Shown here in pieces: positions 1 to 7,910 of a DNA stretch of 14,393 nt. The translations under genes were made by a program, and so were the position numbers. Every line of letters starts with the position of its first letter. Positions within the stretch are counted from its first letter, which is position 1. The stretch is from JBCDAP01 sp038747915 (GTDB lineage: Bacteria > Planctomycetota > Phycisphaerae > Phycisphaerales > UBA1924): the NCBI GenBank assembly GCA_038747915.1, contig JBCDJJ010000087.1:1-14393 (forward strand), written 5' to 3'. The notes below the pieces were generated by a model. The model made no database searches. It worked only from the letters and a program-made list of their open reading frames with translations, and was not told the DNA's origin.

Positions 1-2308
1 CGATCCAGGTGTCGGTCCACGAGTCCGGGATCGCGACGCCGATGGCCATCGACCCATTCTGGAGTGGTCCGGACTCCGCTTCGCGGGCGATTGCTTGCGC
101 CGCGTCGGCGTACTCGGCATCGCTAAGCGTGTGGCGGTACCGGATCGTCGAATCAATGCCCGCACTCGCTGGCCACTGGCCGATGAAGAACCCACGGCCC
201 GCGGTTCCGACAACGAGCCGCTCGGGGTCGTGCGGGTCGAACGCGATGCACGTTGTCCGGCGCATCGGTAGCCCATCATTGGCGAGCCCCCAAGATGTGC
301 CGCCGTCCTCCGAGAGCAGCACACCCCGCGACCACACGACATCGTGGTACGGCTTGTCGCCGGTTGCGAGCACGATTCGCTCGGGGTCGGTTGGGTGGGT
401 GGCGATGTCTTGTACCTGGGGGTCGTCGAGCAGGCGTGTCCATACGTTCTCGCGGAAACGCCACACGCCGGCATGCTCCCCCTCGAACTTGATGACGTAC
501 ACCGTGCCGTCGGCACCCATCGCTGTCCGCCGTGCTGTTCGCGGGCCGCCGATGGCACGGAACGCGAGGTCCCCATTGCTTGTGTACACGCCATTCGATG
601 TCAGGAGATACAGCGGCGCGATAGCGCCGTCTGGCGCGTCGAGCCAGAATACGTCGTGCCTGTCAAAGGCAACGGACCAATTCGAGCCGCCATCACGGCT
701 CTCGAAGAGCCGATTGTCGATGACGGCCAGCACACGTCGAGCATCATCCGGATCGGCCAGCACGCGCCTCGCCTCGATGCTGCCCGCCTGCTCCGGGAGC
801 CCGTGCGAGGGGCCGGCGATGACTTCGAATGTCTCCCCGTTGTCCATCGAGCGGGCGAACCCATTGAAGGTGCCCTGGCCGAACACGGCATAGATCGTGC
901 CCTTGGGGCTGAACCACGCATCTCGTCCAGCTGCCCAGGGGTTGGGCTGCCGTGCCTTGGCGACGAAGGACTGTGCGTTGTCGGTGGTGAGCCATACATT
1001 CGCAGCATCGAATGCCTGGGCGATCATCACACCCGGCTCGTACGGATCGAACGTGATCTGATTGGCCACCAGACCGGAGAAGCCGCGGTTCCGAAAGCCC
1101 TGCCCCACGCGGTCGTTCATCACGTCGGTCCAGGTGTGTCCGCCATCCGTCGAGCGGAGCACGTGCTCGGTATCGGCGACGTACATCAGGTCGGCGTCGG
1201 TCGGCGCGATCCGGGCGACGGGCATCCCCATGCCGGCCGGGTAGGACAGATCGAGGCCCGGTACATCACCCCCAAGCACGACATCCCACTCCGCGCCCCC
1301 GTCGCGGCTCACCAGGACACGGTCGCCCGCGCTCACCCACGAGGCGTCCGAAGCGAGGATCCGCTTCGGATCGGTCGCAGCGACGTCCAGGCCCGCGAAT
1401 GTGGCGGCGTGCATCTCCGTGTGGCCGGCGTGGGCCGATAGCTCATCGCTCAGACTGATCCAGGTGCGCCCGGCGTCGCGGGTCTCGAACACCCCGCCGC
1501 CTGACCAGCGTCCTCCCGATGAAGCTGATCCGAGCGAGACAATGAATCGTTGCGGGTTGTCACCCGCGACGGCACGCACACGCTCCGCTGCAAGACTGGG
1601 CAGGCCGTCCGTGCGCACATGCCAGGCGTGTCCACCGTCTTCCGAGAAGGCGACTCCACCATCATCAAGGCCGACCGCGATCACATCCGAGGATCCGGTG
1701 CCGAACGCTGCACCGGTGATGAGGAGTCCATTCGACGACTCGACCTCTCCGCCATGACCAAGCGTGGCCAGGCGCGTCCATGAATCGCCGGCATCGGTGC
1801 TCTCCCACACCGCGCCCCACGCTGGGTTACCAGGGGAAGCCCACCGTCGGCTCGATCCACCGAAGGCGAGCATCCGCGTTGGGTCGTTGGGATCGAACTG
1901 GATCGATTCGATCGGCGTGGAGTAGCTGCCGTCGGAGATGGGGCCCATGCCGGTGCGCATGGGTGTCCATGTCCGCCCGAAGTCAAGCGAGCGGTGGGGG
2001 CCCGACATGGTTGCAGCCCACACTTCGTTCGCACGCAGGGGGTGGAACGTTGCTGAATCGATCTCGTAGCTCAGAAAGCCGGTCGACGCCTCCCAGCTCT
2101 CCCCGCCGTCAAAGCTCAGCCCGACGCCGAGCATGTCGCCGCACAGCACGAGATGGTCGGGGTCGTGCGGGCTGATCGCGACATCGTTGACGCGTCCGCC
2201 CGAACCTGGCTCTCCGAGCGGGCTCCACGAGATTGGTTCCTGGGCGAGCGCAGCACCGGTGCATGTGGCGGTCAGCATGATGTGGGCGAGTCGGGGACTA
2301 AGGTGCAT
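1..2308 (-). CDS. Secreted Asp-box (BNR/sortilin-like) beta-propeller protein, C-terminus cut by window edge
   Basis: An uninterrupted leftward reading frame of 769 codons leaves the window at base 1, so the C-terminus is missing. The ATG at 2308 is preceded by AAGGGAG (2318-2324), nine bases upstream, and begins a Sec signal peptide (hydrophobic residues about 7-22, ALA|QE cleavage near 22/23). From residue 65 to 673 there are eleven Asp-box motifs of the S/T-x-D-x-G-x-x-W/F type, for example SFDGGESW (65-72), STDAGDSW (170-177) and SEDGGTSW (666-673), interleaved with D-P-x-x-P strand-turn signatures. This is the layout of sialidase, sortilin and GH74 propellers. Residues from about 713 onward look like the start of a further, unidentified domain. 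It lies third behind the regulator and the pseudopilin. A glycan-binding or glycan-cleaving extracellular role is inferred; substrate and catalysis are not established. Its repeat pattern matches the propeller at 8061-11027, though it lacks that protein's N-terminal module. Confidence 0.88.
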   Translation of the reverse strand, partial: MHLSPRLAHIMLTATCTGAALAQEPISWSPLGEPGSGGRVNDVAISPHDPDHLVLCGDMLGVGLSFDGGESWEASTGFLSYEIDSATFHPLRANEVWAATMSGPHRSLDFGRTWTPMRTGMGPISDGSYSTPIESIQFDPNDPTRMLAFGGSSRRWASPGNPAWGAVWESTDAGDSWTRLATLGHGGEVESSNGLLITGAAFGTGSSDVIAVGLDDGGVAFSEDGGHAWHVRTDGLPSLAAERVRAVAGDNPQRFIVSLGSASSGGRWSGGGVFETRDAGRTWISLSDELSAHAGHTEMHAATFAGLDVAATDPKRILASDASWVSAGDRVLVSRDGGAEWDVVLGGDVPGLDLSYPAGMGMPVARIAPTDADLMYVADTEHVLRSTDGGHTWTDVMNDRVGQGFRNRGFSGLVANQITFDPYEPGVMIAQAFDAANVWLTTDNAQSFVAKARQPNPWAAGRDAWFSPKGTIYAVFGQGTFNGFARSMDNGETFEVIAGPSHGLPEQAGSIEARRVLADPDDARRVLAVIDNRLFESRDGGSNWSVAFDRHDVFWLDAPDGAIAPLYLLTSNGVYTSNGDLAFRAIGGPRTARRTAMGADGTVYVIKFEGEHAGVWRFRENVWTRLLDDPQVQDIATHPTDPERIVLATGDKPYHDVVWSRGVLLSEDGGTSWGLANDGLPMRRTTCIAFDPHDPERLVVGTAGRGFFIGQWPASAGIDSTIRYRHTLSDAEYADAAQAIAREAESGPLQNGSMAIGVAIPDSWTDTWI

Positions 2309-2317
2309 CGATCGCGT

Positions 2318-2324
2318 CTCCCTT
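2318..2324 (-). promoter_or_regulatory. Ribosome binding site of the leftward propeller gene
   Basis: On the minus strand AAGGGAG precedes the ATG at 2308 by nine bases. There is no in-frame ATG further upstream before the preceding gene ends, so this site fixes the start. The 75-base gap to the pseudopilin stop shows no clear terminator hairpin, which fits read-through from the upstream gene. Confidence 0.6.
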
Positions 2325-2383
2325 GATGGGATCGAGTGTAAAAACGGAAGTAGCAGGATTCTGAGGACGGTGGCGGGTCAGGA

Positions 2384-3385
2384 CTACCGCTCGCGGAGGT
2401 ACACCCATCGTGCCGGGACGCCTTCGCCGTCGTAGCCATCCATGAGGTCGTCTTCGGTCCCGCCGTAGCGGAGCGTCGAGGTATGGCCGTCGAAGTGAAC
2501 GAAGTTTGCGTTCGCATCGCCGGAGTGACGGAAACGCGCGTGCCCGCGATTTGGATGCCCGCCCCAATCGATGTCATCGCCTACGGGGACATCCTGGTTC
2601 GGTCCAGGGTCGAGCGTTTGCGACCAGTCGAAGTCACGCGGCGCGGTGAGCTGCCGGCCACCGTAGGGGTCGTCACCCGAGATTGCACTGCCGAACTCAG
2701 CATTGCCGATGTTCACGGCGCGGATGCGGGATTCGCCACCCGCGTCTTGCTCTGCGAGTGTGCCATCGACGGCTGCGAAGGTATCACTCGGCCGACGGAT
2801 CTCGATGAGCCGCAGGGATCGGCGGAAGAAGTAGTTGGGATTTGTGAACGGGTTGCCGCTCTGGAGGAAGTCGCGCTCACCGAGCTGGGCGAAGACTCTT
2901 GGGTGAGCGGAGTAGTGCCGATCACCGGTCCCGAACGCTGCCGGGCAACGAAACGCGTCCTGCACGTTGGTCCGACCGTTTCCCTGGCTCTCGTAGGTCG
3001 TGCCGCCACGGGCGCCCACGTAGTGACTGGTAAGTACGGCCCAGTCGGTATCGATCTCCGTTGGGTCATCCGGCAAATCCAGATCGGGTGAGATCCCGAA
3101 CGAACCGTTGAACCACGCCGAGTTGGTTTCGTATGACACGCGACCGACGGGGAGTTCGCCATCGTAATCTTCGGCGTACGCCGTGAGCCCGATGGCGATC
3201 TGCCGCAGGTTGCTCTGGCACGCGATCGACTGGGCGGTGCTCCGGGCACTCCCGAGGGCGGGGAGCAGCAGCCCGATCAGCAACGCGATTACCGCGACCA
3301 CCACGAGCAGCTCGATCAGGGTAAAGCCCCGGCGATCGCGCGTGCGTGTCCGCGGGGAGTTGAGTGTGCATGTCGTTGACATCAT
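2384..3385 (-). CDS. Type IV prepilin-like pseudopilin (GFTLIEL N-terminal methylation motif, H-x(n)-DG-type C-terminus)
   Basis: The 333-residue product has a short basic leader ending RDRRG (16-20), then F21-TLIE25-LL and a hydrophobic helix to about residue 42. This is the GFxxxE prepilin peptidase/methylation signature (TIGR02532-like) with the conserved Glu at mature position 5. The stretch CQSNLRQI after the helix and the late RHSGDANANFVHFDGH segment (286-301) match the Planctomycetota/Verrucomicrobia pseudopilin family with a C-terminal H-X9-DG motif; here the spacing from H287 to DG is eleven residues, or none if H297 is the counterpart. Family members are thought to be processed by prepilin peptidase and to sit in the inner membrane or a pseudopilus; their function is mostly unknown. 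I chose the ATG at 3385 because AGAGGA lies nine bases upstream; a second ATG follows directly. The frame stays open upstream to 3568, but that extension lies inside the regulator gene and does not look like pilin. The regulator ends only 16 bases upstream, so the two are probably co-transcribed. Confidence 0.9.
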   Translation of the reverse strand: MMSTTCTLNSPRTRTRDRRGFTLIELLVVVAVIALLIGLLLPALGSARSTAQSIACQSNLRQIAIGLTAYAEDYDGELPVGRVSYETNSAWFNGSFGISPDLDLPDDPTEIDTDWAVLTSHYVGARGGTTYESQGNGRTNVQDAFRCPAAFGTGDRHYSAHPRVFAQLGERDFLQSGNPFTNPNYFFRRSLRLIEIRRPSDTFAAVDGTLAEQDAGGESRIRAVNIGNAEFGSAISGDDPYGGRQLTAPRDFDWSQTLDPGPNQDVPVGDDIDWGGHPNRGHARFRHSGDANANFVHFDGHTSTLRYGGTEDDLMDGYDGEGVPARWVYLRER

Positions 3386-3401
3386 GGGGTCTGATCCTCT
3401 T

Positions 3402-4661
3402 TTACAGACTTGCACGATTTGTCTTCTGCGATGAGTTGGGCTGCTGCACGCTCGACCCGGTGGAGAGGGTGCACGGCACGCGTTCCACGATTCGCTCGTG
3501 GTCGCCCGACCGTAGACGTCCGAGCACCGAGGCGGCGCGAAGCCCCATCTCGCGGAGGGGGATTTCAACCGTGTCCGGTTGAACGCCGCCGAGCCAGAGC
3601 GCCGCGGAGGGCACCTGGTCGAACGTGACGAGGCTCAGCTCGTCCGGAACACGAATCCGCCCGGCCCGCTGAAGATCACCCAGGAAGTGCAGCGCACCCA
3701 GGTTGCCCGAGATGATCGCCGTCCACCCGTTTCGCTGGACCCACTGCTTGAACCGTATGCCGTAATCACCGCGCGCGAAATCATCGGGACGGTCGCGTGG
3801 GAGCCAGAAGATGTTCGTACCATCAGCATCAACGCCGTGCGTGCGCAGGCGGTCTTCGAAGGCCTCGTGCCGCTCGAAGACCCACAAGGCAGGGGCCCGC
3901 TGCACGACGAAGCCGATCTTCCGATGCCCTGCCTCGACCAGTCGATCGACGGCGAGTTTCATGCCCTGCGCGTTGTCCTCGCACACCACGTGGACGTCGG
4001 TATCGAGGTACGTGGTGCCAACCCCCACAGCTTGAAGCCCATGCAACTGAGCGTGCGCGAGCACCATGTTGCCAGCGGCGTACGCCGAGAGCGAGATGAT
4101 CGCATCCGGCGGATGCTCATCGAGGGATCGCATGGTCGGAACCGCGCTGACAGTGTTGGTGGGCAACATCTCGACCGAGAAGGCCTGCTCGGTGCTGGCC
4201 TGTGCGAGTCCGTCGAGAACGGTTGGCGTGAACCAGTGCCCGGCGAGTTGATCGTCGACGTCCCAGAAGCTCAGCACTCCGACACGCCATCGCCTCGCAG
4301 AGGCAGGGGCTCGCTCCACCTCGTGCGATGCCACGGGCGTGTGTCCGTTGCCGTTGGTCGACGGTTCCTCGGATGCAGCACGGGAGCCGACAAAGCTGCC
4401 TCGGCCCGCTTGCCGCTCGATCCACCCGTCCGAAGCGAGCGTCGACACCGCGCGGCGGACGGTCGACCGGCTCAGCCGGGTCAGCTCGGCGAGTTCGTCA
4501 TCGGTTGGGAAGGGTTCGCCAGCAGCAAGCTTGCCCGACCGGAGCAACTGAACGAGTTCCGCTCGGAGCTGGTAGGCCGCCCGCCTGCTCGGGAACTGCT
4601 TCGAGGAGAGCGTCAGCAGGTGGGTGCTGTAGGCCGGGATGTCGGCGGTTGAGTGAAGCAT
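3402..4661 (-). CDS. GntR-type winged-helix / LacI-type sugar-binding transcriptional regulator (AraR-like architecture)
   Basis: This 419-residue protein has an N-terminal GntR winged helix (about 25-93) with the diagnostic FPTDDELAEL (51-60), SRSTVRRAVSTL (64-75) and IERQAGRGSFV (81-91). A low-complexity linker follows (about 95-122). The rest (125-402) is a LacI/periplasmic-binding-protein sensor domain with DNAQGMKLAVDRLVEAGHRK (229-248), LSLVTFDQVP (342-351) and a late P-LREMGLRAASVL segment (368-380). GntR head plus LacI-type sensor is the AraR architecture, in which a sugar or sugar derivative modulates DNA binding. The ligand here cannot be read from sequence. The start at 4661 has only a weak GAGAG-like site, but no other ATG or obvious start precedes the DNA-binding domain. 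It reads away from the module gene at 4986 and sits immediately upstream of the pseudopilin and propeller genes, so it probably controls itself and both arms through the 324-base gap. Confidence 0.92.
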   Translation of the reverse strand: MLHSTADIPAYSTHLLTLSSKQFPSRRAAYQLRAELVQLLRSGKLAAGEPFPTDDELAELTRLSRSTVRRAVSTLASDGWIERQAGRGSFVGSRAASEEPSTNGNGHTPVASHEVERAPASARRWRVGVLSFWDVDDQLAGHWFTPTVLDGLAQASTEQAFSVEMLPTNTVSAVPTMRSLDEHPPDAIISLSAYAAGNMVLAHAQLHGLQAVGVGTTYLDTDVHVVCEDNAQGMKLAVDRLVEAGHRKIGFVVQRAPALWVFERHEAFEDRLRTHGVDADGTNIFWLPRDRPDDFARGDYGIRFKQWVQRNGWTAIISGNLGALHFLGDLQRAGRIRVPDELSLVTFDQVPSAALWLGGVQPDTVEIPLREMGLRAASVLGRLRSGDHERIVERVPCTLSTGSSVQQPNSSQKTNRASL

Positions 4662-4985
4662 GTGCTCTCAAATATATCACAGATCGTCCGATTGAACAGT
4701 TTACTTAGTAGAATTCTGCGTGAATTGCAGTGCTCGAGCATGCGAGAAGATCCATATTTTGCTCATGAGGCTGTATAAATCTCTGTGAACACCGATTTTT
4801 GTTCTTCATGAGACTCTGTCAGCCCTGTGGCGGGAAGAGGTCGAAAAATGCTGACATATGCGCACTTTCTGTGATGGAGCACTGGCAGGCAAGTGTTTTA
4901 CTTGTACATTGGACCAGTGACGAGCCACGATACGGTCAGTATCTGAGCATTTTGTGAACACTTTGACACACTCGGAGAGACTCCC
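4662..4985. promoter_or_regulatory. Divergent promoter/operator region
   Basis: These 324 bases separate the leftward regulator operon from the rightward module genes and hold no supportable gene. The stretch is visibly richer in A and T than the flanking genes (for example 4670-4720 and 4752-4806). Repeats seen are the dyad CAAGT-N5-ACTTG at 4890-4904 running into ACTTGTACA (4900-4908), two copies of TCATGAG 43 bases apart (4763-4769 and 4806-4812), and two copies of TGTGAACAC (4784-4792 and 4953-4961). Both promoters should lie here, but no convincing -35/-10 pair could be picked on either strand. TATATT on the minus strand just upstream of the regulator start is a weak -10 candidate. Confidence 0.6.
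4890..4908. promoter_or_regulatory. Candidate operator: CAAGT-N5-ACTTG dyad overlapping ACTTGTACA
   Basis: CAAGT (4890-4894) and ACTTG (4900-4904) are perfect inverted repeats with a 5-base spacer, and the right arm continues into ACTTGTACA. From memory, AraR-type boxes of Bacillus are palindromes containing TTGTAC, so this resembles a half-site for a regulator of the architecture encoded next door. Binding is inference only. Confidence 0.3.
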
Positions 4986-7877
4986 ATGCCGCGTCGCCTC
5001 CAGCCATCGTTAGTCCTCGCCGCCGGTGCGCTCGGCGGCTTTGTCGTTGGTGCGCCCGGTGCGCAGTCGTTCGCGGACAACTTTGACGGTCCCACGCCGA
5101 CGACAATGGTGCTCGACAGCAATAACGCCCTGAACTCGCTGCCGAGTAACGTGGTCTTCACCGACACCGGTGATGTGCTCGGGATCAACGTCACCGATGC
5201 CGACACCGGCTCGGCGAGTACCACGTTGACCACGGACGGAGACTTCCGGGTTTCTGCTGACATCACGATCGCCGACGGTCCCAATGGGAACATTGATTTT
5301 ACTGCTGGTTTCGTCGCGATCTTCGCCTACTCGGGCTTCGCCCCGGGCAATACCAACGGCATCGAGTTCCGCGTTGAGAATGTTGGTTTCACGCAGGATG
5401 AGTACCAGGCAACTGTCTTCAACAACGGCGATCAGGTTGCCCAGTCGGCCATCTTTGATCTGACAGGGCCGACGTTTGACGCCGCTGGGACATTCAACTT
5501 GGAGTTGATCGGTGTCGCACAGCCGGGTGGTGACCTGGATGTCACCGCCACATTGACTCCCGACCCAAGCACGACTCTGGCCGGTAGCGGGCCGGTTGTT
5601 GTGACCGGGACGATCGCTGCAGCGGCCTACGATCAGGCACCCGACGGCTTTGGTTTCCGTCAGTCGATCTTCGGCGGGAATGACATCACGGCGCAGTGGG
5701 ACAATTTCTCCGCCACGACCGAGTTTATGGCGGAGACCCCGCCGCCCACCTCTGTCAAGGACACCTTCGATGGAGGAGTGACGATCCTCACGCTCGAAGA
5801 CACTACAACGACAACCTTCACGCTCGCGAACGATGTGCTGAATGTCACCACGGCGTCCGCAGGTGATGCGGCGGCCTCGGTCGCGCTCTCCGGCATGGAT
5901 GACTTCGAGGTTGGGGTCGATGTTTCGCCGAACGGCTTTGACTTCACAGCGGGGACAATCGCTGTCTTTGCGTTTGGTGATACCGGTCCGGGGCTGGATG
6001 ATGGCATCGAGCTCCGCCTCACGAACGACGGTTTCACAGCGGACAGCTACCTACTCTCTCTTGTGAATAACGGCGTACAGCTCGGTGAAGCCGGCCCGTT
6101 TGATATCAGCGCGTTCTCGGACAACCTCTCCGGCTTCACGCTGACGCTTCGTGGTGATGTGCAGTCCAGCGGCGATGTCGCGGTCACGGGAGCGCTGACC
6201 CCCGATCCCGGCGACAACCTTGTCGGGCTGGCGCCGCAGTTCATCTCGGCCGCGATTCCCGCGGCGTCGTTCGATACCTCTGGTGACCTCTTTGGTATCC
6301 GTCAGTTCATCTTCGGCGGCAACCCGATCGACATCGACTACGACAACTTCTGTGCATTCGATGCCGAGTTCGTCGAACCACCGGTGGTCTATCGCGAGGT
6401 GTTCCCGAACAACACTGGTATGGCGCTGGCCATCAGCGATCCGATCCAGGATACCGGCTGGAGCTACATCCTCGAAGAAGCAGGGACTGGAGCTGCGGTG
6501 ACGGGCGACGGCGCGGAGGGTCTGCCGATTCTCTCTCCCGCCCCTGGGCTCGCCACCGGGCTCTCGCCCATCGCTTCGAACCCCGCATCGGCCGAGCTCA
6601 CCAACGGCTTCTTGAATAACACCTTCGACGGTGTGCTGCTTCAGCAGCTGATCACGACTGACGAATTCACCATCGATCGAGGCGTCTTCGAAGATGCGCA
6701 GCTTCGGTGGCAGCAGAGTGGTGGAAGTGTGCTGCAAGCGGCTGTTCAGATTGGCGGCAACTTCTACGTGTCCGTCGACACGTTCCCCAACACCGGCCCA
6801 GTGCAGACCTCCACGATCGCCCTCGATGGCACGCAGTGGTTCCAGCTCTTCCTCCAGCTCGGTGCCTTCATCTTCCTCGACACGACACCGGTCGCGCTGC
6901 CCGATGGCCCTGTGACCGCCTTTGGTTTCTACGTCGCGTCCCGCACCCCGGCGGCCGGTGACAACTTCCAGGTTGATACGTTCGAGGTACTCGGCACGAC
7001 GCTGTTGCCGCCGCAGGACGAGGTGATCTACCGCGAGATCTTCGAGCCCGACCTGACCAATGATCCGGCCGTCGAGACCGTCGACTCCGTCGGCTGGAGT
7101 GTGATCGGCTCCGATCCGGGTGGCGAGATGCCGAATCTCGTCGTCGAGTTGTCACCATTTCTGACTGCGATCGCCAGCGGTCCGAGCGTGCCCGATGTCC
7201 CCGCGGTCAACTCGCTCCCGCTCGGCATCCAGACCGAGTTCGGTGACTTCTTCCACTTCTTCTCGGCTGGCGTGTGGGATCTTGCGCAGCTCATCTCAAC
7301 GAGTGAGAACCCGATCCTGGCCACGGACTTCACGCCCACGGGCATCCAGTGGCAGCAGTTCAACGAGTCGCTGGTCGGCGGTGGTGTGCAGTTCCGTGGA
7401 GCTGTGCAGGTTGGGACCGATTGGTTCGTCTCGGTCGATCTCGCGAGCAACGATGCGGCGAGCACCTATCAGCAGCGCGGTGTGGCCCTTCAGGGCACGC
7501 TCTGGCACCCGCTGACCGTCGAGGTTGGTGATGCGGACCTGATGATCACCGGTACGTTTTCGGTCGACTTCGGCACGAGCGTGGAACTCCCCACGGGTGA
7601 TCTGAGTGCTTTCGGCGTCTACATCGACAGCAAGCCCAACAACTTCAGCATCGACACCTTCGAGGTGCTCGGCCTCGAGGTGATCTGTGTCGCCGACTTC
7701 AACGACGACGATGTCATCAATCAGCAGGATCTCATCGACTACGACACCGCACTCTCATCCAACGATCCGGCCGCCGAGTTCGTCGAGCCAGTCGGCACCG
7801 CGGACAGCTTCGATAACGCCGAGTTCTACAACCTGTTCTCCGAGCTTTGTCCCGGTGTCGCGGTCGGCGCTCCCTGA
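4986..7877 (+). CDS. Large secreted modular protein: two A modules, two B modules, dockerin-like tail; function unknown
   Basis: The 963-residue product starts at an ATG with GGAGAGA (4974-4980) just upstream and has a Sec signal peptide (basic R3-R4, hydrophobic 9-24, cleavage near A26/Q27). Four modules follow. A1 (27-245) and A2 (256-457) share FTAG, VFA/IFA, GIE-R, TPDP and RQ-IFGGN motifs. B1 (467-673) and B2 (679-897) share YRE-F, WQQ, VQ-G, FVSVD or YVSVD, AFG-Y and DTFEVLG. The beta-rich, aromatic-poor modules suggest LamG-like or jelly-roll binding folds, but I recognise no named family. The tail (901-956) begins at Cys901, includes a calcium-loop-like D904-F-N-D-D-D followed by D915, and ends near Cys955, like the dockerin-type tails of Phycisphaerae proteins. 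It heads the rightward gene series, opposite the regulator, and its A modules recur in the next gene. A glycan-binding or matrix role is plausible but not shown. Confidence 0.85.
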   Translation: MPRRLQPSLVLAAGALGGFVVGAPGAQSFADNFDGPTPTTMVLDSNNALNSLPSNVVFTDTGDVLGINVTDADTGSASTTLTTDGDFRVSADITIADGPNGNIDFTAGFVAIFAYSGFAPGNTNGIEFRVENVGFTQDEYQATVFNNGDQVAQSAIFDLTGPTFDAAGTFNLELIGVAQPGGDLDVTATLTPDPSTTLAGSGPVVVTGTIAAAAYDQAPDGFGFRQSIFGGNDITAQWDNFSATTEFMAETPPPTSVKDTFDGGVTILTLEDTTTTTFTLANDVLNVTTASAGDAAASVALSGMDDFEVGVDVSPNGFDFTAGTIAVFAFGDTGPGLDDGIELRLTNDGFTADSYLLSLVNNGVQLGEAGPFDISAFSDNLSGFTLTLRGDVQSSGDVAVTGALTPDPGDNLVGLAPQFISAAIPAASFDTSGDLFGIRQFIFGGNPIDIDYDNFCAFDAEFVEPPVVYREVFPNNTGMALAISDPIQDTGWSYILEEAGTGAAVTGDGAEGLPILSPAPGLATGLSPIASNPASAELTNGFLNNTFDGVLLQQLITTDEFTIDRGVFEDAQLRWQQSGGSVLQAAVQIGGNFYVSVDTFPNTGPVQTSTIALDGTQWFQLFLQLGAFIFLDTTPVALPDGPVTAFGFYVASRTPAAGDNFQVDTFEVLGTTLLPPQDEVIYREIFEPDLTNDPAVETVDSVGWSVIGSDPGGEMPNLVVELSPFLTAIASGPSVPDVPAVNSLPLGIQTEFGDFFHFFSAGVWDLAQLISTSENPILATDFTPTGIQWQQFNESLVGGGVQFRGAVQVGTDWFVSVDLASNDAASTYQQRGVALQGTLWHPLTVEVGDADLMITGTFSVDFGTSVELPTGDLSAFGVYIDSKPNNFSIDTFEVLGLEVICVADFNDDDVINQQDLIDYDTALSSNDPAAEFVEPVGTADSFDNAEFYNLFSELCPGVAVGAP
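5064..5720 (+). repeat. A module, copy 1 (protein-level repeat)
   Basis: Residues 27-245 of the 963-residue protein. It begins at the predicted mature N-terminus with QSFADNFDGP and ends ITAQWDNFS. Shared marks with copies 2 and 3 are an early D-F/N-F-DG, DTG-x-x-LGI, DFTAG, GIE-F/L-R, FDL, AGTF-x-L-E-L-x-G, TPDP and FG-x-RQ-x-IFG. Confidence 0.75.
5751..6356 (+). repeat. A module, copy 2 (protein-level repeat)
   Basis: Residues 256-457 of the same protein. It keeps DTFDGG, FDFTAGTIAVFAF, DGIELRL, LTPDP and FGIRQFIFGGN, but lacks the AGTF element of copies 1 and 3, so it is the more diverged copy. It follows copy 1 after a short proline-rich linker (TPPPTS). Confidence 0.7.
6384..7004 (+). 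repeat. B module, copy 1 (protein-level repeat)
   Basis: Residues 467-673 of the 963-residue protein. It starts VVYREVF and ends DNFQVDTFEVLG. Internal landmarks shared with the next copy are DTGW/SVGW, LRWQQ/IQWQQ, AVQ-I/V-G, VSVD, LPDG/LPTG and AFG-F/V-Y. Confidence 0.7.
7020..7676 (+). repeat. B module, copy 2 (protein-level repeat)
   Basis: Residues 679-897, directly after the first copy with only a LLPPQD-type linker. It starts EVIYREIF and ends NNFSIDTFEVLG. Alignment with copy 1 by eye is end to end, which supports tandem duplication of one domain. Confidence 0.7.
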
Positions 7878-7882
7878 CTGCG

Positions 7883-7899
7883 TCAGACCACTGGTCTGA
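7883..7899. terminator. Perfect 17-base inverted repeat just after the module gene (possible terminator or processing hairpin)
   Basis: TCAGACCA (7883-7890) and TGGTCTGA (7892-7899) are exact reverse complements around one base, starting six bases after the TGA of the upstream gene. As RNA it gives a 7-bp stem with a 3-nt loop. No run of T follows, so an ordinary rho-independent terminator is not well supported. Confidence 0.35.
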
Positions 7900-7910
7900 G
7901 TAAAGACAAC

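Noticed and set aside
344..1441. Long rightward open frame of 365 codons
   Set aside because: It is antisense to the leftward propeller gene, codon-aligned with it, and its product shows no domain, signal peptide or sensible composition. Long antisense frames are common in GC-rich code.
3386..3568. Longer N-terminus for the pseudopilin starting at 3568
   Set aside because: The added 61 residues overlap the regulator coding sequence and look unlike a prepilin leader, which should be short; the ATG at 3385 has a good ribosome site.
3579..4652. Rightward open frame of 357 codons over the regulator
   Set aside because: It mirrors the regulator frame on the other strand; the regulator has clear GntR and LacI-type motifs, while this product has none.
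4963..4968. Perfect TTGACA as a -35 box for the module gene
   Set aside because: It lies only 17 bases before the ATG, leaving no room for a -10 box and a leader.
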